Part shown: piece by piece, positions 8,939 through 18,573 of the stretch
Position numbering within the stretch: position 1 is the stretch's first letter
Layout: each line of letters opens with the position of its first letter
Source: VRUE01 sp963702705
Lineage (GTDB): Bacteria; Actinomycetota; Thermoleophilia; Solirubrobacterales; 70-9
NCBI GenBank assembly: GCA_963702705.1
Contig: CAVPDR010000007.1
Location: forward strand, 434,001 to 498,000
Length of the DNA stretch: 64,000 nucleotides
Direction: 5' to 3'
Notes under the pieces: model-generated
Database searches by the model: none
Told to the model about the DNA's origin: nothing
The model's input: the letters and a program-made list of their open reading frames with translations, nothing else
Program-made: the position numbers and the translations under genes

Positions 8939-9847
8939 ATGGAGGCGCACTCGGCGACAGCCTCAGCACCCCGGGCGGGACTCCGCCTGCCCGGGGTCGG
9001 TGTCGGTCTAGGCCGGGGGACGGTCGTGCTCTACCTGAGCCTGATCGTCCTGCTGCCGCTGGCCGCGCTGACGAGCCAGGCCTTCGAAGGTGGGCTCAGC
9101 ACCTTCTGGACCCAGGTGACCTCGCCGCAGGCGGTCAGGTCGCTCGAGCTGACCGTCGGCTGTTCGCTGATCGTCGTCGCGATCAACGCCGTCTTCGGCA
9201 CGATCATCGCCTGGCTGCTGGTCCGCGACGAATTCCCCGGCAAGTCGGTCGTCAACGCGGTGATCGATCTGCCCTTCGCGCTGCCGACGATCGTCGCCAG
9301 CCTGATCTTGCTCGAGCTCTACGGGACCCATAGCCCGTTCGGCATCGACATCGCACTCACCCGGGCCGCCGTCGTCGTCGCCCTGCTCTTTGTCACCCTG
9401 CCCTTCGTCGTCCGCGCGGTGCAGCCACTGCTGATCGAGATGGACCGGGAGATGGAGGAGGCGGCGGCCTCGCTTGGCGCCAGCGGCTTCACCGTCTTCC
9501 GGCGGATCATCTTCCCCAACCTCCTGCCCGGTCTCGCGGCCGGCGTCGCCCTGGCGTTTGCCCGGGCGCTCGGCGAGTACGGCTCGGTCCTGCTCTTCGC
9601 CGGTGGCCTTCCGGACACGCAGGTCTCCTCGGTCTTCATCCGCAGCCAGATCGAGTCCGGCAACGACACCGGCGCCGCCGCCGTCTCGGTCGTTCTGCTC
9701 GTGGCGGCGCTGGCGATGCTGGCGGTGATCACCTTCGTGCAGCGTTGGGGCAGCCGCCATGAACGAAGCAGCGGTGACGGTTTGACCGTGATGCCGATGA
9801 GCGGTGAGAACTTCTCCGGGAGCGGGGACGACGATGAGGACCGCTAG
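8939..9847 (+). CDS. cysT: Sulfate ABC transporter permease CysT
   Basis: 302 residues with about six membrane helices. Typical features are VLLPLAALTSQAFEGG near the N-terminus, LPFALPTIVASLILLELYG, and the EAA loop EEAAASLGASGFTVFRRIIFPNL that contacts the ATPase, followed by ARALGEYGSVLLFAGG. The C-terminal 30 residues are hydrophilic and acidic, longer than in most CysT proteins, and they overlap the start of cysW. It pairs with CysW to form the channel. Confidence 0.92.
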   Translation: MEAHSATASAPRAGLRLPGVGVGLGRGTVVLYLSLIVLLPLAALTSQAFEGGLSTFWTQVTSPQAVRSLELTVGCSLIVVAINAVFGTIIAWLLVRDEFPGKSVVNAVIDLPFALPTIVASLILLELYGTHSPFGIDIALTRAAVVVALLFVTLPFVVRAVQPLLIEMDREMEEAAASLGASGFTVFRRIIFPNLLPGLAAGVALAFARALGEYGSVLLFAGGLPDTQVSSVFIRSQIESGNDTGAAAVSVVLLVAALAMLAVITFVQRWGSRHERSSGDGLTVMPMSGENFSGSGDDDEDR

Positions 9848-10643
9848 CTCGGCACCCAGCCGCTGGGGCCTGCGCACGCTCGGGCTCGGCTATCTCGCCC
9901 TGCTCCTGCTGGCGCCCCTGGTGACGATCTTCTACAAGACCTTCGAACACGGCCTGGCGCCGCCGCTCGACGCGATCACCTCCCCCGACGGCCTGCACGC
10001 GCTGAAGCTGAGCCTGCTGATGGTCGCGATCGCGGTGCCGCTCAATACGATCTTCGGCGTCGGCTGCGCGCTCCTCCTGGTCCGTCACAAGTGGAAGGGC
10101 AACGCTGCGATCGACGCGATCATCAACCTGCCCTTCGCGATCTCGCCGGTGGTGATCGGGCTCTCGCTCTTCCTGCTCTACGGCACCAAAGGTTGGCTCG
10201 GCCCGACCCTCGCCGAAGCCGGGATCGAAATCCTCTTCTCGGTCCCGGGGATGGTCCTCGCCAGCATCTTCGTCTCGCTGCCCTTCGTCGTCCGCGAGAC
10301 GGTGCCGGTGCTGCAGGAGATCGGCACCGAGCAGGAGCAGGCAGCCTCGACCCTCGGCGCCAATGCCTGGCAGACCTTCTGGCGCGTCACCTTGCCGGCG
10401 ATTCGCTGGGGCGTCGCCTACGGGGTCGTCCTCACTACGGCGCGCGTGCTCGGCGAGTTCGGCGCCGTCTCGATCGTCTCCGGCTCGCGCTCGGGCGAAA
10501 CCGAAACCCTGCCGCTCTTCGTCCAGAAGCAGTTCGACAACTTCAGCTTTCCCGGTGCGTACGGGGCCTCTGTGCTCCTTGCGCTCCTCGCCCTTTCCAC
10601 CCTGCTCGCAATGAACGTCCTAAAGAGAAAGGAGGACGCCTGA
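9834..10643 (+). CDS. cysW: Sulfate ABC transporter permease CysW
   Basis: 269 residues from the ATG at 9834, chosen over a GTG at 9804 because GGGAGCGGGG lies at proper spacing upstream. It overlaps the cysT end by 14 nt. Six predicted helices; conserved YKTFEHGLAPPLDAI, INLPFAISPVVIGLSLFLLYG, the EAA loop EQAASTLGANAWQTFWRVTLP, and VLGEFGAVSIVSG, which distinguishes CysW from CysT. Ends at TGA shared with the ATG of cysA. Confidence 0.92.
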   Translation: MRTASSAPSRWGLRTLGLGYLALLLLAPLVTIFYKTFEHGLAPPLDAITSPDGLHALKLSLLMVAIAVPLNTIFGVGCALLLVRHKWKGNAAIDAIINLPFAISPVVIGLSLFLLYGTKGWLGPTLAEAGIEILFSVPGMVLASIFVSLPFVVRETVPVLQEIGTEQEQAASTLGANAWQTFWRVTLPAIRWGVAYGVVLTTARVLGEFGAVSIVSGSRSGETETLPLFVQKQFDNFSFPGAYGASVLLALLALSTLLAMNVLKRKEDA

Positions 10644-11683
10644 TGGGAATCACAGTCGAGGGAGCCAGCAAGAGCTTCGGTGACTTTCAGGCCCTCAACG
10701 ATGTATCGATAGACGTCCCAAACGGCTCGCTCACAGCTCTGCTGGGCCCGAGCGGCAGCGGCAAGTCGACCCTGCTGCGGGCGATCGCCGGGCTGGAGGC
10801 GCTCGACGGCGGTCGCGTCCTGATCGACGGCGAAGACGTCTCGAAGAAGCCGACGCAGAAGCGCGAAGTCGGCTTCGTCTTCCAGCACTACGCCGCCTTC
10901 AAGCACATGACCGTGTTCGAGAACGTCGGCTTCGGGCTGAAGATCCGCAAGTGGGACAAGGCGAAGATCTCCGATCGCGTGCACGAGCTGCTGCGCCTGG
11001 TCCAGCTCGACGGGCTGGCGGATCGCTACCCGTCCCAGCTTTCCGGCGGTCAGCGCCAGCGCATGGCGCTGGCCCGGGCGCTCGCGGTCGAGCCGCAGGT
11101 GTTGCTGCTCGACGAGCCCTTCGGCGCGCTCGACGCCAAGGTGCGCAAGGACCTGCGCACCTGGCTGCGGCGCCTGCACGAGGAGATGCACGTGACGACG
11201 ATCTTCGTCACTCACGACCAGGAGGAGGCGATGGACGTCGCCGGCCAGCTCGTGGTGATGAACGAGGGCCGGGTCGAACAGTCGGGCACCGCCGACGAGC
11301 TCTACGAGCAGCCGGCGACCGAGTTCGTGATGAGCTTCGTCGGCGAGGTCAACCGGCTTGGCGAGCACTACGTGCGGCCGCACGACATGAGCGTCGCCCT
11401 CGACCGCGACGACGGGGCGGAGGAGGCGTTGGTGCAGCGGATCGTCGCCCTCGGCTTCGAGATCCGGGTCGAGTTCGTGCTCGGCGACGGCACCGAGGTC
11501 TGGGCCCAGCTGACCCGCGCTGAACTGCAGAAGCTGGAGCTGCGCGAGGGGCAGATCGTCTACCTCCGGCCCGGCCAGATCAAGAGCTTCAACGGTGATG
11601 TCCCACCGTCCGATGGCCACGGGGCCTCGACTCCCCGTGGCCTTGAGGACGGCGGTGACGCAGAGGTATCTGCAGCCGTCTGA
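10643..11683 (+). CDS. cysA: Sulfate ABC transporter ATPase CysA
   Basis: 346 residues. Walker A GPSGSGKST (36-43), Q-loop FVFQHYAAFKHMTV (the 'FQHYALF' signature of CysA), LSGGQRQRMALARAL, Walker B VLLLDEPFGALDA, H-loop FVTHDQEEAMDVA, and a C-terminal TOBE-like domain beginning FVGEVNRL and including HYVRPHDM. The ATG overlaps the cysW stop (ATGA), and GGAGG lies 7 nt upstream. The last ~25 residues, after YLRPGQIKSF, are a low-complexity tail not typical of the family. It energises sulfate uptake. A convergent phosphatase gene ends 53 nt downstream. Confidence 0.94.
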   Translation: MGITVEGASKSFGDFQALNDVSIDVPNGSLTALLGPSGSGKSTLLRAIAGLEALDGGRVLIDGEDVSKKPTQKREVGFVFQHYAAFKHMTVFENVGFGLKIRKWDKAKISDRVHELLRLVQLDGLADRYPSQLSGGQRQRMALARALAVEPQVLLLDEPFGALDAKVRKDLRTWLRRLHEEMHVTTIFVTHDQEEAMDVAGQLVVMNEGRVEQSGTADELYEQPATEFVMSFVGEVNRLGEHYVRPHDMSVALDRDDGAEEALVQRIVALGFEIRVEFVLGDGTEVWAQLTRAELQKLELREGQIVYLRPGQIKSFNGDVPPSDGHGASTPRGLEDGGDAEVSAAV

Positions 11684-11736
11684 AGAGGCGAGGGGCGGGG
11701 TGCGCTTTGCCGGGTGGCGCCCCGCCCCAACCGCCG

Positions 11737-13380
11737 CTAAGCCAGACGACGCTCGAAGGTCTTCTCGAGCTTGCCCCCATCTTCCCCGCCGGCGACCGTC
11801 TTGTCGAGTCGGGCGAGCGCGGTGCGGCCGTCGAGGCGCAGCGTCCCGACCTGGTTGTCGAAGTACGGTCCCTCGAGCGCTCGCCAGCGGATGCCCGGGT
11901 CGGGCGCGCCAGCGAGATGGGCGAGCGCGCGGGCGGTCTTGGTAAGGGCGGGGGAGAAGCCGGCCTCCACGACCTTGCGCTCGCGCGCCTCGAGCGGGTT
12001 GCGGTAGGGCGAGCAGACCGCCTGGTAGACGGGGCTCCGCATACCCGCTCCGGGCTTGAAGGCGACGTCGCAGAGGTAGGCGTGATGGACGTCGCCGGAG
12101 AGCAGGACGACCGACGCCGGCGGCTTGCCGCGCCGGCCCGAGCCGACCTCTTCGAGCAGCTCGCGCAGGCGCTGGAAGGATGACTGGAAGGCGGCCCAGT
12201 GGTCGAAGTCGACGGCGCGGCGCAGCTTCTCGCTGCCACGCGAGATCGGGGAGCCCCAGGCGCCGTCGCAGAGCCGCTCGTTCCAGGCCTCGAGGTAGTG
12301 GAAGCCGGGGGAGAGGAGGTAGGGGACGGTGGTGCAGAGCAGGAGGTGGTCGAAGTCGCCGCTGGCGTGCTCGACCACCCAGTCCCAGGTCCGCTGATCG
12401 AACATCGAGCGCTCCTCTGCGCTCAAGACGCGGGCGGCTCGGGAGTCGATAAAGATCGCCCGCACGCCGTCGATGTCGCGGCAGAAGCTCCAGCGCGTGC
12501 CCGCGGCGGTGCTGTCGATCTCCTTGGCCCAACCGCGCAAAACTCCCGTCGCGTCCTGGTTGCCCCGCACCCTGGCGTAGAGCTCGTCGTCGTCGAGCTC
12601 ACGCGGGGAGAGGTTGCCGAGGTGTTGGTAGATCCAGTAGCTGGCGATGCCGTCGATCGCACGCTCGTGCCACCAGTCCTTGCGGTCCATCTCCTCGTGC
12701 CAGGAGCGCGAAATGTTCCAGTCGTCGCTCATGTCGTGGTCGTCCCAGGCCATCGAGATCGAGACGGTCGAGAAGAGCCAGCGGATCATCGGATCGCTCC
12801 AGCTCTCTTCATAAAGCCAGCTGTACTCCTCGAAGTCGACCACCTCCTCGCCGGGCGGCTCGTCGACGCTGCGGCGGGCGCGGATCCGCTCACGGGTCCG
12901 CGGCGAGCCCTCGTCGACGTAGATCTGGTCGCCGATCAGGAAGAGCAGCTCTGGCCACTCGCTGCGCTCCTGTCGCGCCATCTGAGTGGCGAGCACGTGC
13001 AGGGCGTCGTGCTCGAAGCCCTTTTGGTCTTCGTCCTTGGTCTGGGTGTAGGGCGGCTCGTGCGGGACCGCCACCCGGCAGGAGCCGAAGCAGATATCTA
13101 GCGCCTTGCCGGGGGAGAGGGTGCGGATCGCGCTCGGCGGCAGATCGTGGCCAGCGGTCGGCCAGCGGCGCTCGCCGTCGAGCGCTACCTCGTATTCGTA
13201 GAAGCCGCCTGGCTCGAGGTCCTCGATTCGCACCAGCGCGTAGTGGTGGCCCGCCACCGAGAAGGTCGGCTCGAGCCGACCGAGGATGCTGACCTCACAG
13301 GGCTCGCTGGTCTCGACCCAGATCGTCGCCTCGGTCTCGGAGACGTAGCGGAGCAGGGGGCCAAGGACGAGATTCGTCAT
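11737..13380 (-). CDS. PhoD-like alkaline phosphatase/phosphodiesterase
   Basis: 547 residues. N-terminal beta-domain (LGPLLRYVSETEATIWVET), then a metallophosphatase domain with the PhoD landmarks FGSCR (residue ~99), LFLIGDQIYVDEGSP, MAWDDHDMSDDWNIS and VVLLSGDVHHAYL, which hold the Fe/Ca ligands. PhoD enzymes release phosphate from mono- and diesters. No Tat or Sec signal is visible, so this copy appears intracellular, unlike classical PhoD. It is encoded on the strand opposite the pst genes but near them, fitting a phosphate-starvation role. A motif shared with the pst side (GGTCAATAAA) lies upstream at 13438. Confidence 0.86.
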   Translation of the reverse strand: MTNLVLGPLLRYVSETEATIWVETSEPCEVSILGRLEPTFSVAGHHYALVRIEDLEPGGFYEYEVALDGERRWPTAGHDLPPSAIRTLSPGKALDICFGSCRVAVPHEPPYTQTKDEDQKGFEHDALHVLATQMARQERSEWPELLFLIGDQIYVDEGSPRTRERIRARRSVDEPPGEEVVDFEEYSWLYEESWSDPMIRWLFSTVSISMAWDDHDMSDDWNISRSWHEEMDRKDWWHERAIDGIASYWIYQHLGNLSPRELDDDELYARVRGNQDATGVLRGWAKEIDSTAAGTRWSFCRDIDGVRAIFIDSRAARVLSAEERSMFDQRTWDWVVEHASGDFDHLLLCTTVPYLLSPGFHYLEAWNERLCDGAWGSPISRGSEKLRRAVDFDHWAAFQSSFQRLRELLEEVGSGRRGKPPASVVLLSGDVHHAYLCDVAFKPGAGMRSPVYQAVCSPYRNPLEARERKVVEAGFSPALTKTARALAHLAGAPDPGIRWRALEGPYFDNQVGTLRLDGRTALARLDKTVAGGEDGGKLEKTFERRLA

Positions 13381-13465
13381 CTATTGGTCCTACCCAGATC
13401 GCCGCGCTGCACACAGGATGCTAATCTTGACTTAGATGGTCAATAAAACCAAGAAAGGAGATTCA

Positions 13466-13699
13466 GTGAGCGGCCCACCCCCCCACACGACGTTCGTTTC
13501 GCGCGGCAGGCTGAATGGCGTTCTTCGCCAAGGGCCCTCGGGAGGGGGGCCGGTTGAAGCCGGCGCCACTCAGCCCGGGCGCGAGCACCCTGTCGACGAG
13601 CTCGACACGCAGACGTTCGAAGCCCTTCACTACCGGGCCCGCCTGATCCTCGGCGAGCCCCTGCAGCGTCCCGGCCGGTTTCAGGTCCGCGGGCGCTGA
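13466..13699 (+). CDS. Small hypothetical protein
   Basis: 77 residues. GTG at 13466 preferred to ATG at 13436 because AAAGGAG sits 7-8 nt upstream of the GTG. Gly/Pro-rich N-terminus, then HPVDELDTQTFEALHYRARLI, which could form one amphipathic helix. No recognised domain. It sits divergently from the PhoD-like gene and ends just before a strong hairpin. Confidence 0.45.
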   Translation: MSGPPPHTTFVSRGRLNGVLRQGPSGGGPVEAGATQPGREHPVDELDTQTFEALHYRARLILGEPLQRPGRFQVRGR

Positions 13700-13706
13700 T
13701 CCTCGA

Positions 13707-13736
13707 GGCCCGACCGCGCCGCGGCGCGGTCGGGCC
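13707..13736. terminator. Strong GC hairpin between convergent genes
   Basis: GGCCCGACCGCGCC and its exact complement are separated by GC, forming a very stable hairpin 7 nt after the small gene and 10 nt before the stop of the opposing gene. No T-tract on either strand, so it may be a bidirectional pause or processing structure. Confidence 0.55.
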
Positions 13737-13746
13737 GGTCGACGGG

Positions 13747-14427
13747 CTATTTGCCCGCTTTGGCGGTGTCGGTAGTTTCGGTCGGGACCGTTTCCGGGCG
13801 CTGCGGGTAAGCCTCGACTGCCAGGCTCCAGCTTTTCAGCGTGAAGGCGACGTTTTTCGCCCCCACATACTGGATCGCGACGGTGTGACCACCCTTTGCC
13901 AGGACGGTCGCCTGCGTCACCGAGTTGACGATCGCGGCGGGGGTCGGCGAGCTGGCGGTCGCCGGGGCGAAGTTGACTTTTCCGGTCGTCTGGCCGTCGA
14001 CCATGATCTGGATCGGGCAGGCCAGTTCCACCGTCGGTTTGGCCGAGGTGCAGGTCGCCGATCCCGAGAACGTGATCACGGCCGAGCCGGTGCCCGGAAG
14101 GCCGAACGAGGTGTAGGCCGTCGGCAGGTACACCGGCGTCGTCCCTTCGTTGGACCAGCTGGCGGTCCCCGCCGCGATCGCCGCCACCGGGCTGAGCGGC
14201 GCCTCGGCCTTCTTTACGAAGGTGTTGCCGGCCGCTTTTTTCTTCAGGTACAGGGTCGACGCCTTCTTGTTGGAGACGTAGAGCTGCGACGCCGCTTTTT
14301 TGGTGATGAAGGACCCGACGATCGACGAGCCGGCGAACGATGGCGTTACCGCCACCGCCGCGGCCAGCACCGCTGCCAGCACGACCGCCGTGGTGGCGCG
14401 AGGCTTGGAGAGTCTTCTTCTGAGCAA
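13747..14427 (-). CDS. Secreted repeat-containing protein of unknown function
   Basis: 226 residues from a TTG at 14427, chosen because GGAGG lies 5-6 nt upstream; an in-frame ATG at 14502 would add a non-signal-like extension. Signal peptide: basic RRRLSKPR, hydrophobic VVLAAVLAAAVAV, cleavage near SFAGS. Next come Lys-Lys repeats spaced about 12-14 residues apart (ITKKAASQLYV, VSNKKASTLYL, LKKKAAGNTFV), a pattern often seen in actinobacterial exported proteins. A beta-rich C-terminal domain follows, with two Cys residues (ATCTSAKP, LACPIQ) that may form a disulfide. It is divergent from pstS. Confidence 0.6.
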   Translation of the reverse strand: MLRRRLSKPRATTAVVLAAVLAAAVAVTPSFAGSSIVGSFITKKAASQLYVSNKKASTLYLKKKAAGNTFVKKAEAPLSPVAAIAAGTASWSNEGTTPVYLPTAYTSFGLPGTGSAVITFSGSATCTSAKPTVELACPIQIMVDGQTTGKVNFAPATASSPTPAAIVNSVTQATVLAKGGHTVAIQYVGAKNVAFTLKSWSLAVEAYPQRPETVPTETTDTAKAGK

Positions 14428-14496
14428 TGGAACCTCCGTATTCAGGGCCGCCGGAGTGGCCTCCAGGGCCGCCGGGTGAGCCTTTCTTAGTAAAGA

Positions 14497-14506
14497 GGTC
14501 AATAAA
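14497..14506. promoter_or_regulatory. GGTCAATAAA motif in the pstS / secreted-protein divergent region
   Basis: The decamer GGTCAATAAA occurs here and again at 13438-13447 upstream of the PhoD-like gene. On the minus strand both read TTTATTGACC, which also resembles a -35 element. Shared use in front of phosphate-related genes is suggestive of a Pho-type site or simply a shared promoter. Confidence 0.3.
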
Positions 14507-14585
14507 GTACAGAACCTGTTAGGGTCTTGTCGAGTTAGATCATCAAGAAACTTCGTAACCCGGCAGGAAAGGAAGCAAAATCGAG

Positions 14586-15416
14586 ATGAGAATCAAGTCC
14601 CTTGCCATATCGGTAGTCGCCCTGGTGGCGCTTGCCGTTCCGGCTTCTGCCGGCGCCGTGCAGCTGATCGGGTCCGGCTCGGTCGCCGCGCAGCCAGTTC
14701 TGGAAGCCCTCTTCAAGACGTACACGAAGACGGTCAATCACAAGGTCCACTTCGTCTACACCGCCAACGGAGGCAACGCCGGCGTCAAGGACGTCCAGAA
14801 CGGCACCAGCCAGTTCGCCGGTCAGGCCCGCACCCCGCTGCCCAGCGACGCCGGGACGACCTACATCAAGATGTTTCTCGACGGGCTCTGCATCGATGTC
14901 AATCCGAAGAACAAGCTGACCGACATCAGCGTCCAGCAGACCCACGACATCTACCGGGGGCTGCTGACCAACTGGAGCCAGGTGCCGGGATCGGGCCTCG
15001 CCACGACGATCGACCCGGTCGGCCGCGACACCAACGGAGGGACCTACAACTTCTTCCTGCAGGCGGTGCTGGGCAACGAACTGCCGTCGTCAAACGTCAA
15101 CGCCCTGACGGCGGACGGCCTCGTCGTCAACGCGGTCAAGCAGGACCCGAACGCGATCGGCTACGACGGCCTCGCGTGGCAGGGCAAGGGCCAGAAGGCG
15201 CTCAAGGTCAACGGCGTCCCGTGCCAGGCCAACAAGATCAGCGTCGAGCCGCTCAAGTACCCGCTCTCGCGCTACCTGTTCCTGGTCCTGCCGACGGGAG
15301 TCAACAACCCGGCGCTGACCAGGTTCATCGACTGGGCGCGCCGCGACCCGGTTGCCGGTGAAGTGATCGCGAAGGCCGGCGGCGTCCCCGCCTTCAACAA
15401 GAAAGCCAAGAAGTAG
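14586..15416 (+). CDS. pstS: Phosphate-binding protein PstS
   Basis: 276 residues with a cleavable signal peptide (MRIKSLAISVVALVALAVP, cleavage near ASAGA). Mature sequence begins VQLIGSGSVAAQPVLEALFK, then FVYTANGGNAGVKDVQNGTSQFAGQARTP, the phosphate-binding loops, and IYRGLLTNWSQV plus GRDTNGGTYNFF, the other conserved PstS segments. No lipobox, so it is released or surface-held by other means. A purine-rich Shine-Dalgarno sequence (AGGAAAGGAAG) precedes the ATG. First gene of the pst operon; pstC begins 3 nt after the stop. Confidence 0.93.
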   Translation: MRIKSLAISVVALVALAVPASAGAVQLIGSGSVAAQPVLEALFKTYTKTVNHKVHFVYTANGGNAGVKDVQNGTSQFAGQARTPLPSDAGTTYIKMFLDGLCIDVNPKNKLTDISVQQTHDIYRGLLTNWSQVPGSGLATTIDPVGRDTNGGTYNFFLQAVLGNELPSSNVNALTADGLVVNAVKQDPNAIGYDGLAWQGKGQKALKVNGVPCQANKISVEPLKYPLSRYLFLVLPTGVNNPALTRFIDWARRDPVAGEVIAKAGGVPAFNKKAKK

Positions 15417-15419
15417 TAG

Positions 15420-16413
<994 letters not shown>

Positions 16414-16414
<1 letters not shown>

Positions 16415-17421
16415 TGGAGGCCTCGGTCGCAACGCCGCCGCCCGCGGGCGGGCGCCCGCCGCGCATGGGCCCGCCGAAATCGGGCAAAGACGCGGTTGAG
16501 GGCAGCGCCGCCTGGCGCCTCTCTGACCGGATCGGCCTGGCGATCTGCTGGGCGCTGGGGCTGCTCTTCTGCGCGATCGCGGTGGCGATCGTGATCTACC
16601 TGATGGTGCAGGGGCTGCAGTACCTGAAGCTCTCGATGCTGGTCACGCCGGCCACGGCGGGTTTCAGCCAGAGCCAGAGCGGCGGCTTCTCCGACGCCCT
16701 GCTCGGCACCCTGATCGTCGCCGTGATGGGGATCTCGATCGCCCTGCCGGCGGGAGTCGGGATCGCGGTCTGGTTGGTCGAGTACGGCCGCCCGACCGCG
16801 CTCGCCCGGATCACCGAGTCGACGATCGAGGCGATCGCCGGCATCCCGTCGATCGTGCTCGCCCTCTTCGGCACGGTGATCTTCTCCAGCACCGCGCTCG
16901 GCTTCCTCAGCCGCACTTCCGAAGGCGTTGTCTTCGGCCGCTCCTTTTTCGCCGCCTCGGCGATGCTCTCCCTGGTCGCGCTGCCGCTGGTCGTCGCCAG
17001 CACCCGCGAGGGGCTGAACGCAATCCCGCGCCACGTGCGCGAGGCCTCCTACGCCGTCGGCAAGACGAAGATCGCGACGACGAGGCGGATCCTGCTGCCG
17101 GCGGCGCGCCCGCAGGTCGCCACCGGGGCGATGCTCGGCCTCGGCCGGATCATCGGCGACACGGCGATCATCGTCGTCCTGCTCGGCGCCACGCAGAACT
17201 TCGCCCCTGTCGAAGGCGCCGCTTTCCCCTTCAACTACCTGCGCGGGGCGGGCACGACGCTGACCAACTTCGTCTACGAGGCCTCCCCGACCGGCAACCT
17301 CAACCAGCCCCAGAAGGCCTACGCGGCGGCCTTCGTCCTGCTGATCCTCGTGCTGGGGTTGAACGCCGCCGTCGACGTCGTCCACCGCCGCGCGAGAAAG
17401 GTAGGAACGTGGAGTTCATAG
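16414..17421 (+). CDS. pstA: Phosphate ABC transporter permease PstA
   Basis: 335 residues. A Pro/Gly-rich cytoplasmic N-terminus of ~35 residues precedes the first helix (GLAICWALGLLFCAIAVAIV). Core motifs: ESTIEAIAGIPSIVLALFG, the EAA-loop region REASYAVGKTKIATTRRILLP, and GLGRIIGDTAIIVVLLG. It pairs with PstC. The start overlaps the pstC stop, and the 3' end overlaps the first possible start of pstB by 13 nt, just before a 44-bp palindrome. Confidence 0.92.
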
Positions 17422-18377
17422 CCCCCGTGTCTGACTTTGACCACGATATATCGGGGGTTAAGTCAGACACCCCCTATCCGCCGCCGATTCGACGGCTTCC
17501 GATCGAGGGTTCCGCGGCGGCGACGCAGGTGGCCCCACCGATCGCTGCGCCCGGTGGCAATGCCGCCGCGGCGCCCAGCGGATTCACCGCGGCGCGGCGC
17601 TCGATCGGCGCACCGCAGTTCTCGATCCGGCGGATGGAGATCGACGACGTCTCGGTCTCCTACTCCGACCGCGAAGCGGTCAAGGGTGTCTCGCTGCCCG
17701 TGCGCCAGGGCGAGGTGCTGGCGATGATCGGCCCCTCCGGCTGCGGCAAGACGACGCTGCTGCGCTCGCTCAACCGGCTCACCGAGCTGACCCGCACGGC
17801 GACGCTGAAGGGGCGCATCCTGCTCGATGACGTCGACATCACCCTGATCGAGCCGACCTCGCTGCGGCGCCGGGTGACGATGGTCTTCCAGCAGCCCAAC
17901 CCCTTCCCGATGAGTGTCTTCGACAACATCGCCTACGTGTTGCGCGAGCAGGGTTCGCGGCGCCAGCGCAAAAAGGTGCTGGAGCCGAAGGTCCACAGCG
18001 CGCTCGAGCGCGCCGGCCTCTTCGAGGAGGTCAAGGACAACCTCGACCACCCGGCGCTGAAGCTCTCCGGCGGCCAGCAGCAGCGGCTCTGCATCGCCCG
18101 GGCGCTGGCGGCCGAGCCGGAGGTGCTGCTGCTCGACGAGCCCTGCTCGGCCCTGGACCCGCAGTCGACCCAGGTGATCGAGGACCTGATCGTGAAGCTG
18201 CGCGACGACGTCGCCGTCGTGATCGTCACCCACAACCTGCAGCAGGCCTACCGGGTCGCCGACCACGTCGCCTTCATGTACCTGGGCGAGCTGGTCGAGT
18301 ACAGCAGCGCCACCGCCCTCTTCAACTCGCCCCGCGAGCAGCGGACGAAGGAGTACGTCAGCGGTGCCTTCGGCTAG
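17409..18377 (+). CDS. pstB: Phosphate ABC transporter ATPase PstB with odd N-terminal extension
   Basis: 322 residues from GTG 17409. The conserved ATPase starts only at about residue 76 (MEIDDVSVSYSDREAVKGVSL): Walker A GPSGCGKTT, the PstB-specific VFQQPNPFPMSVFDNIAY, LSGGQQQRLCIARAL, VLLLDEPCSALDP, and H-loop VTHNLQQAYRVADHVAFMYLGEL. The first 75 residues are Pro/Ala-rich, and residues ~7-20 are encoded by a 44-bp palindrome. The true start may therefore be the ATG at 17634 or a GTG at 17529; no strong ribosome site decides. ATP hydrolysis drives phosphate uptake by PstSCA. It overlaps the next gene by 14 nt. Confidence 0.9.
   Translation: MEFIAPVSDFDHDISGVKSDTPYPPPIRRLPIEGSAAATQVAPPIAAPGGNAAAAPSGFTAARRSIGAPQFSIRRMEIDDVSVSYSDREAVKGVSLPVRQGEVLAMIGPSGCGKTTLLRSLNRLTELTRTATLKGRILLDDVDITLIEPTSLRRRVTMVFQQPNPFPMSVFDNIAYVLREQGSRRQRKKVLEPKVHSALERAGLFEEVKDNLDHPALKLSGGQQQRLCIARALAAEPEVLLLDEPCSALDPQSTQVIEDLIVKLRDDVAVVIVTHNLQQAYRVADHVAFMYLGELVEYSSATALFNSPREQRTKEYVSGAFG
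17427..17470. repeat. 44-bp palindrome at the pstA/pstB junction
   Basis: GTGTCTGACTT (17427-17437) is mirrored exactly by AAGTCAGACAC (17460-17470) around a GATATATC centre placed on the axis of symmetry, with four mismatched positions between. It starts 6 nt after the pstA stop. Its GTGTCTGAC-type ends resemble REP palindromes mobilised by RAYT transposases in other bacteria. Only one copy is seen here. Confidence 0.75.
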
Positions 18378-18573
18378 CCGTCAGATATTCCGCCCCGCGC
18401 TGCTCGCAGTCTGCGGCCTGTTGCTGCTGGCCGGTGTCTCCGGCTGCGCGACGACGCAGGAAACGGCGGCGCGAAAGCAGGCGGAATCCAGACGTATCCT
18501 CGATCGCCGCGCCCACAGGCAGGCGAAGAAGCAGCGATCCAAGTCGCACGACCACGGGAGCAGCAAGCAATGA
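18364..18573 (+). CDS. Small lipoprotein of the pst operon
   Basis: 69 residues from GTG 18364, overlapping the pstB stop. Hydrophobic segment PALLAVCGLLLLAGVSGC ends in a lipobox with Cys28. The mature part is about 40 residues, very basic and Lys/Arg/His-rich (RRILDRRAHRQAKKQRSKSH). No known domain. Tight overlap on both sides (4 nt with the next gene) places it in the pst operon. It could tether to phosphate-rich or anionic surface material; that is a guess. Confidence 0.6.
   Translation: MPSASRQIFRPALLAVCGLLLLAGVSGCATTQETAARKQAESRRILDRRAHRQAKKQRSKSHDHGSSKQ

Noticed and set aside
13436..13465. ATG 13436 as start of the small gene
   Set aside because: The ribosome-binding site lies downstream of it and is correctly spaced for GTG 13466.
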